Below are positions 60,637 through 64,000 of a stretch of DNA of 64,000 nt, piece after piece. The stretch is from Pseudomonas luteola NBRC 103146 (lineage in GTDB: Bacteria > Pseudomonadota > Gammaproteobacteria > Pseudomonadales > Pseudomonadaceae), in contig NZ_BDAE01000019.1 of the NCBI RefSeq assembly GCF_002091675.1, positions 1 to 64,000 on the forward strand, read 5' to 3'. A program made the position numbers and the translations under genes. Under the pieces are notes generated by a model, which worked only from the letters and a program-made list of their open reading frames with translations, did not search any database and was not told the origin of the DNA. The first letter of the stretch is position 1. Every line of letters starts with the position of its first letter.

Positions 60637-61515
60637 TCAGGGCTTGGTGGGCTGACCCATGCGGCGGCGTGCCCGATGTGAAGAGCCGTTGCGAACCGCC
60701 CAGCGTAACAGGGGAGCTGTACGGTTGACGCCGGCCCTTACCAGATGCCGCTCCGCATGGCCGGGCAGGATATCCAGTTGCTGAGCGGCCCATTCGGGTA
60801 GCAGATCAATCCCTGCTCTCATGATCAGTGAACCGAATGGCTTGGCCAGCGCACTGGGGGCTGGGGCTGAGAGCAGGATCTGTGTAATCTCACGCGTACG
60901 TTCATCGCAGACCAGCTCTGGGCGCATCGTATTGAGGTAATGTTCGATTTCTATCCGTGATGCGGGGACTTGCTGAGCGCCCAGTTGCCTGGCAATCAGG
61001 GGAACTTCTCGGTAATAACGGTCCTGCTCCGCAAGGGAAAAGTGGGGATTGAAATAGCGAAGGTAGGCTTTCAGGAAGCTGCTCACCTCCGCGACATGTA
61101 CCCACGTTAAAAGATCAGGATCATCGGCTGCGTAAGGGCGTCCATCCAGGGCAACTCCTTTGATATGGCCATGAATCATCCGGACTTTTTCGATCAACCG
61201 TTGTGCGTCGGCCTGGTTGCCAAAGGTAGTGGCGGCAATGAATTGGCCCGTACGCCGTAATCGGCCCAGCATATCTTCTCGAAAGCGGGAGTGATCCCAG
61301 ACACCTGCCAGTGCCAAGGGATGCAGCATTTGCAGAAGCAGGGCGGCGACCCCGCCGATCATCATGCAGGTAAAGTCACTGTGTACCTTCCAGCAGGCGG
61401 AGTCAGGTCCGAACAGGCCAGGGTCCCCAGGTGGGTTCTCGTAATCGACTCCGCCCAGGCTTAGCCCGGTAAGGCTCATGACCTGACTTTCAATACGGCG
61501 TCGCAGGATTTCCAT
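60637..61515 (-). CDS. MpaB-family (DUF2236) oxygenase-like protein
   Basis: A 292-residue protein of the MpaB/latex-clearing-protein-like family. Visible motifs are LLLQMLHPLALAGVWDHS near residue 60, and TWVHVAEVSSFLKAY near residue 136, which carries the histidine expected to help bind heme. The substrate is unknown. It lies 71 nt upstream of the methyltransferase gene on the same strand. Confidence 0.7.
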   Translation of the reverse strand: MEILRRRIESQVMSLTGLSLGGVDYENPPGDPGLFGPDSACWKVHSDFTCMMIGGVAALLLQMLHPLALAGVWDHSRFREDMLGRLRRTGQFIAATTFGNQADAQRLIEKVRMIHGHIKGVALDGRPYAADDPDLLTWVHVAEVSSFLKAYLRYFNPHFSLAEQDRYYREVPLIARQLGAQQVPASRIEIEHYLNTMRPELVCDERTREITQILLSAPAPSALAKPFGSLIMRAGIDLLPEWAAQQLDILPGHAERHLVRAGVNRTAPLLRWAVRNGSSHRARRRMGQPTKP

Positions 61516-61605
61516 TACAGCCCCAAATGATGCTTCCTCACGTAAAGCTTAATGGATAACGAGCCGCCAGACATCCAACGCTATGCCCGGCGGCGGCGGT
61601 TTTAC

Positions 61606-63555
61606 TCACTTTTTGGCTGCAAGATTCTGCCGATGCTCAATCAGCTCCTGCACGACGGAAGGATCAGCCAGGGTGGAGGTATCGCCCAGAGTGTCCAGCT
61701 CATCACAGGCAATCTTGCGCAGGATACGTCGCATGATCTTGCCAGAGCGTGTCTTGGGTAGCCGCGGCGCCCACTGGAGGAAGTCCGGCTTTGCAAAGCT
61801 GCCAATCTCGGAACTGACCTGAGCCAGCAGGCGCTTTTTCAGCTCATCCGTGGGTTGCACACCGCCCATTGGGGTGACAAATGCATAGACGCACTGGCCT
61901 TTCACATCATGGGGGCAGCCTACTACAGCGGCCTCGGCTACTTCGTCATGCAAAGCCAGCACGCTTTCCACTTCTGCCGTGCCGATCCGGTGGCCGGATA
62001 CGTTGATTACGTCATCCACGCGGCCGGTAATCCAGTAATATCCATCTTCATCACGGCGGGCACCGTCACCGGTGAAATAGTAGCCGGGGTAGGCCTTGAA
62101 GTAGGTATCGATCATACGTTGATGATCGCCATAGATGCTTCGGATCTGGCTGGGCCAGCTGGCCTTGATAGCCAGAACACCTGCGGCAGGACCTTCGATC
62201 TCCTTGCCCTTGTCGTCCAGAAGAACAGGCTGAACGCCAAAGAAGGGGCGTGTAGCCGAGCCGGGCTTGAGGTCCGTTGCGCCAGGGAGCGGTGCGATCA
62301 GGATGCTGCCTGTTTCGGTCTGCCACCATGTGTCGACAATAGGGCAGCGCTTCTCACCTACGACGCGGTAGTACCATTCCCACGCTTCAGGGTTAATGGG
62401 CTCGCCTACACTACCCAGCAAGCGGAGGCTGGCGCGGGAGCTTTTGTGCACATGGGCGTCTCCCTCACGCATTAGTGCCCGAATGGCGGTGGGGGCTGTA
62501 TAGAAGATGTTAACCTGATGCTTATCCACGACCTGCCAGAAGCGTGAGGCATCCGGATAACTGGGCATGCCTTCGTACATCAGCGTTGTTGCCCCATTGG
62601 TCAAGGGACCATAGACGATGTAACTGTGGCCGGTTACCCAGCCGACGTCCGCGGTGCACCAGAAGATCTCACCTTCGTGATAATCGAATACATACTTGAA
62701 GGTCATTGCAGAGCCCAGCAGGTAACCCCCGGTGGTATGTAATACCCCTTTGGGTTTACCGGTCGAGCCCGAGGTGTAGAGGATGAAGAGCGGATCTTCC
62801 GCATCCACCGGTTCGGCTGGACATTCATCACTGACGTTTTGCACGGCGTCGTGGTACCAAACGTCCCGACCTTCGGTCCATGCAATATTGCCCTTGGTGC
62901 GCTGTACTACGATCACATTGGAAACATTCGGGCATGAGGCTAAGGCCTTATCCACATTGTTTTTGAGCGGGACACATTTGCCGCCGCGGGTCCCTTCATC
63001 GGCGGTAATGACGGTACGGCAATCGGCATCCAGGATACGGTCGCGCAGGGCATCGGGAGAAAAACCGCCAAACACCACAGAGTGGACCGCACCCAGCCGG
63101 GAGCAGGCCAGCATGGCATAGGCCGCTTCGGGAATCATGGGGAGATACAGGCACACACGGTCGCCTTTCTTGACGCCATGCGCCTTCAGAACGTTAGCCA
63201 GCCTGCAAACATTCTGGTGCAACTCACGGTAGGTGATTTTCTGGGAATCGGAGGGATTGTCGCCTTCCCAGATAATGGCGACCTGGTCCGCACGCTTGTC
63301 CAGATGGCGGTCGACACAGTTGTAGGACACATTCAGTTGACCACCCTTGAACCATGAGGCTTCACCCTTGGCCAGATCGCTATGGTGAACTTCATCCCAC
63401 GGTTTGAACCAGTCAAGCATGGCTTTGGCCTGCTCACCCCAAAAGCGCTCAGGGTCTTCAATGGACTGGCGATAGAGACGCTCATAGCCTTCTTTATCCA
63501 GAAGGGCTTGCTTTTGCACTGCTTCGGGCACGGGGTAGCGATGGTGTTCCGACAT
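61606..63555 (-). CDS. acs: Acetyl-CoA synthetase
   Basis: Acs activates acetate to acetyl-CoA via acetyl-AMP. The 649-residue ANL enzyme has the P-loop [11 protein letters not shown], the motif WWQTETGS, the hinge region [21 protein letters not shown] and the regulatory lysine motif [11 protein letters not shown], whose lysine is acetylated in other bacteria. The ATG at 63555 follows AGGAG; the frame continues upstream without similarity. Pseudomonads have two acs genes, and position next to pgi suggests the one usually called acsB. Confidence 0.93.
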   Translation of the reverse strand: MSEHHRYPVPEAVQKQALLDKEGYERLYRQSIEDPERFWGEQAKAMLDWFKPWDEVHHSDLAKGEASWFKGGQLNVSYNCVDRHLDKRADQVAIIWEGDNPSDSQKITYRELHQNVCRLANVLKAHGVKKGDRVCLYLPMIPEAAYAMLACSRLGAVHSVVFGGFSPDALRDRILDADCRTVITADEGTRGGKCVPLKNNVDKALASCPNVSNVIVVQRTKGNIAWTEGRDVWYHDAVQNVSDECPAEPVDAEDPLFILYTSGSTGKPKGVLHTTGGYLLGSAMTFKYVFDYHEGEIFWCTADVGWVTGHSYIVYGPLTNGATTLMYEGMPSYPDASRFWQVVDKHQVNIFYTAPTAIRALMREGDAHVHKSSRASLRLLGSVGEPINPEAWEWYYRVVGEKRCPIVDTWWQTETGSILIAPLPGATDLKPGSATRPFFGVQPVLLDDKGKEIEGPAAGVLAIKASWPSQIRSIYGDHQRMIDTYFKAYPGYYFTGDGARRDEDGYYWITGRVDDVINVSGHRIGTAEVESVLALHDEVAEAAVVGCPHDVKGQCVYAFVTPMGGVQPTDELKKRLLAQVSSEIGSFAKPDFLQWAPRLPKTRSGKIMRRILRKIACDELDTLGDTSTLADPSVVQELIEHRQNLAAKK

Positions 63556-63673
63556 GGCGGGCTCCTGTTGTGGTTGTTCTCCGCTTCCATCCACATTAGG
63601 CGCTATTTGGGCGATGGGGTTCAGCCAGGCGATAGAGTGTGTGTATTTCTGGCCGAAAGTCGTAGGTGAAAAT

Positions 63674-63700
63674 AAAAAAACGCCGCAAGAGCGGCGTTTT
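63674..63700 (-). terminator. Intrinsic terminator after pgi
   Basis: CGCCGC/GCGGCG with flanking A and T runs (63677-63686 with 63691-63700). The minus strand ends in a long T-tract, so it terminates pgi before acs. Confidence 0.8.
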
Positions 63701-63716
63701 GAGCGGAGCGGATTGG

Positions 63717-64000
63717 TCAGCCGCGATGGTGCTGGCGGAAGTACTCGATCAGACCTTGAGTCGAGGCATCTTCCGCAGCCTCTTCTCCATTACCAACCAA
63801 ATGCTGATAGACGCTGTTACCCAGCTCTTTACCCAGCTCTACGCCCCACTGGTCAAAGGCATTGATACCCCAGATCACGCTTTGTACGAATACCTTGTGC
63901 TCATAGAGCGCCACCAGGGCGCCTAGGCTGCTCGGGGTTACGCGCTCGAATACCAGCGTATTGCTGGGGCGGTTGCCCGGGATGACCTTGTGCGGAGCCA
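63717..64000 (-). CDS. pgi: Glucose-6-phosphate isomerase, C-terminal part
   Basis: The frame enters from the window edge and ends at 63717. It encodes [20 protein letters not shown], then [30 protein letters not shown], the C-terminal PGI signature with its catalytic lysine in the QWGVELGK block. About 94 codons are visible; the rest lies beyond 64000. Pgi interconverts glucose-6-P and fructose-6-P. Confidence 0.95.
   Translation of the reverse strand, partial: APHKVIPGNRPSNTLVFERVTPSSLGALVALYEHKVFVQSVIWGINAFDQWGVELGKELGNSVYQHLVGNGEEAAEDASTQGLIEYFRQHHRG

Overview
The window is a chromosomal segment from a Pseudomonas-like gammaproteobacterium. Gene order and protein sequence both point there: the S10-spc-alpha ribosomal superoperon is followed by katA, uvrA, a YajR-type transporter and ssb; then come bamE/fur/recN/grpE/dnaK/dnaJ/dapB/carA/leuE/carB/greA/yhbY/ftsH/folP/glmM/tpiA/secG, the tRNA-fMet/rimP/nusA/infB/rbfA/truB/rpsO/pnp operon, and acs/pgi. 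Base composition looks lower in GC than the well-known high-GC pseudomonads, so I would not name a species. Nearly all of it is housekeeping. I see no mobile element, prophage, CRISPR array or toxin-antitoxin pair.

Layout. 1-13844: ribosomal proteins, secY and rpoA on the + strand, divided by intrinsic terminators into three transcription blocks starting at rpsJ, rpsH and rpsM. 13879-25946: catalase katA, an MBL-fold hydrolase, uvrA (minus), yajR, ssb, a YccS-like membrane protein and a pair of SDR-type sugar nucleotide genes. 25967-28801: bamE (minus), fur and recN (minus, with two LexA-like boxes). 28834-33636: sigma-32-type grpE, dnaK and dnaJ, then dapB. 33637-39405: a structured leader, carA, leuE, carB and greA. 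39585-45878: yhbY (minus), a decayed rlmE pseudogene, ftsH, folP, glmM, tpiA and secG. 45891-54931: tRNA-Leu, tRNA-fMet and the nusA-infB-pnp block. 54941-55986: a sigma-54-type promoter with an upstream repeat cluster and an IHF match, driving a BON-domain protein and followed by a DUF2383-like protein. 55987-64000: minus-strand genes for two DUF2845 proteins, a DUF748/AsmA-like protein, an RNA methyltransferase-like protein, an MpaB-type oxygenase, acetyl-CoA synthetase and the C-terminal end of pgi.

How the genes work together. Most of the window serves translation (ribosomal proteins, IF2, RimP, RbfA, TruB, YhbY, initiator tRNA), transcription (RpoA, NusA, GreA), RNA decay (Pnp), protein export and quality control (SecY, SecG, DnaK/DnaJ/GrpE, FtsH), and DNA repair (UvrA, RecN, Ssb). 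Metabolic genes cover carbamoyl phosphate, lysine/peptidoglycan, folate and amino-sugar synthesis.

The observations most worth following up are regulatory or degenerative. They are: the loss of rlmE (23S rRNA 2'-O-methyltransferase) from its usual place upstream of ftsH; the sigma-54 module at 54941-55068; promoters whose -35 boxes lie in the 3' arm or at the edge of a terminator hairpin at rpsN/rpsH and rpmJ/rpsM; and the mutually exclusive helices in the carA leader. I did not find a convincing wholly new multi-gene system.
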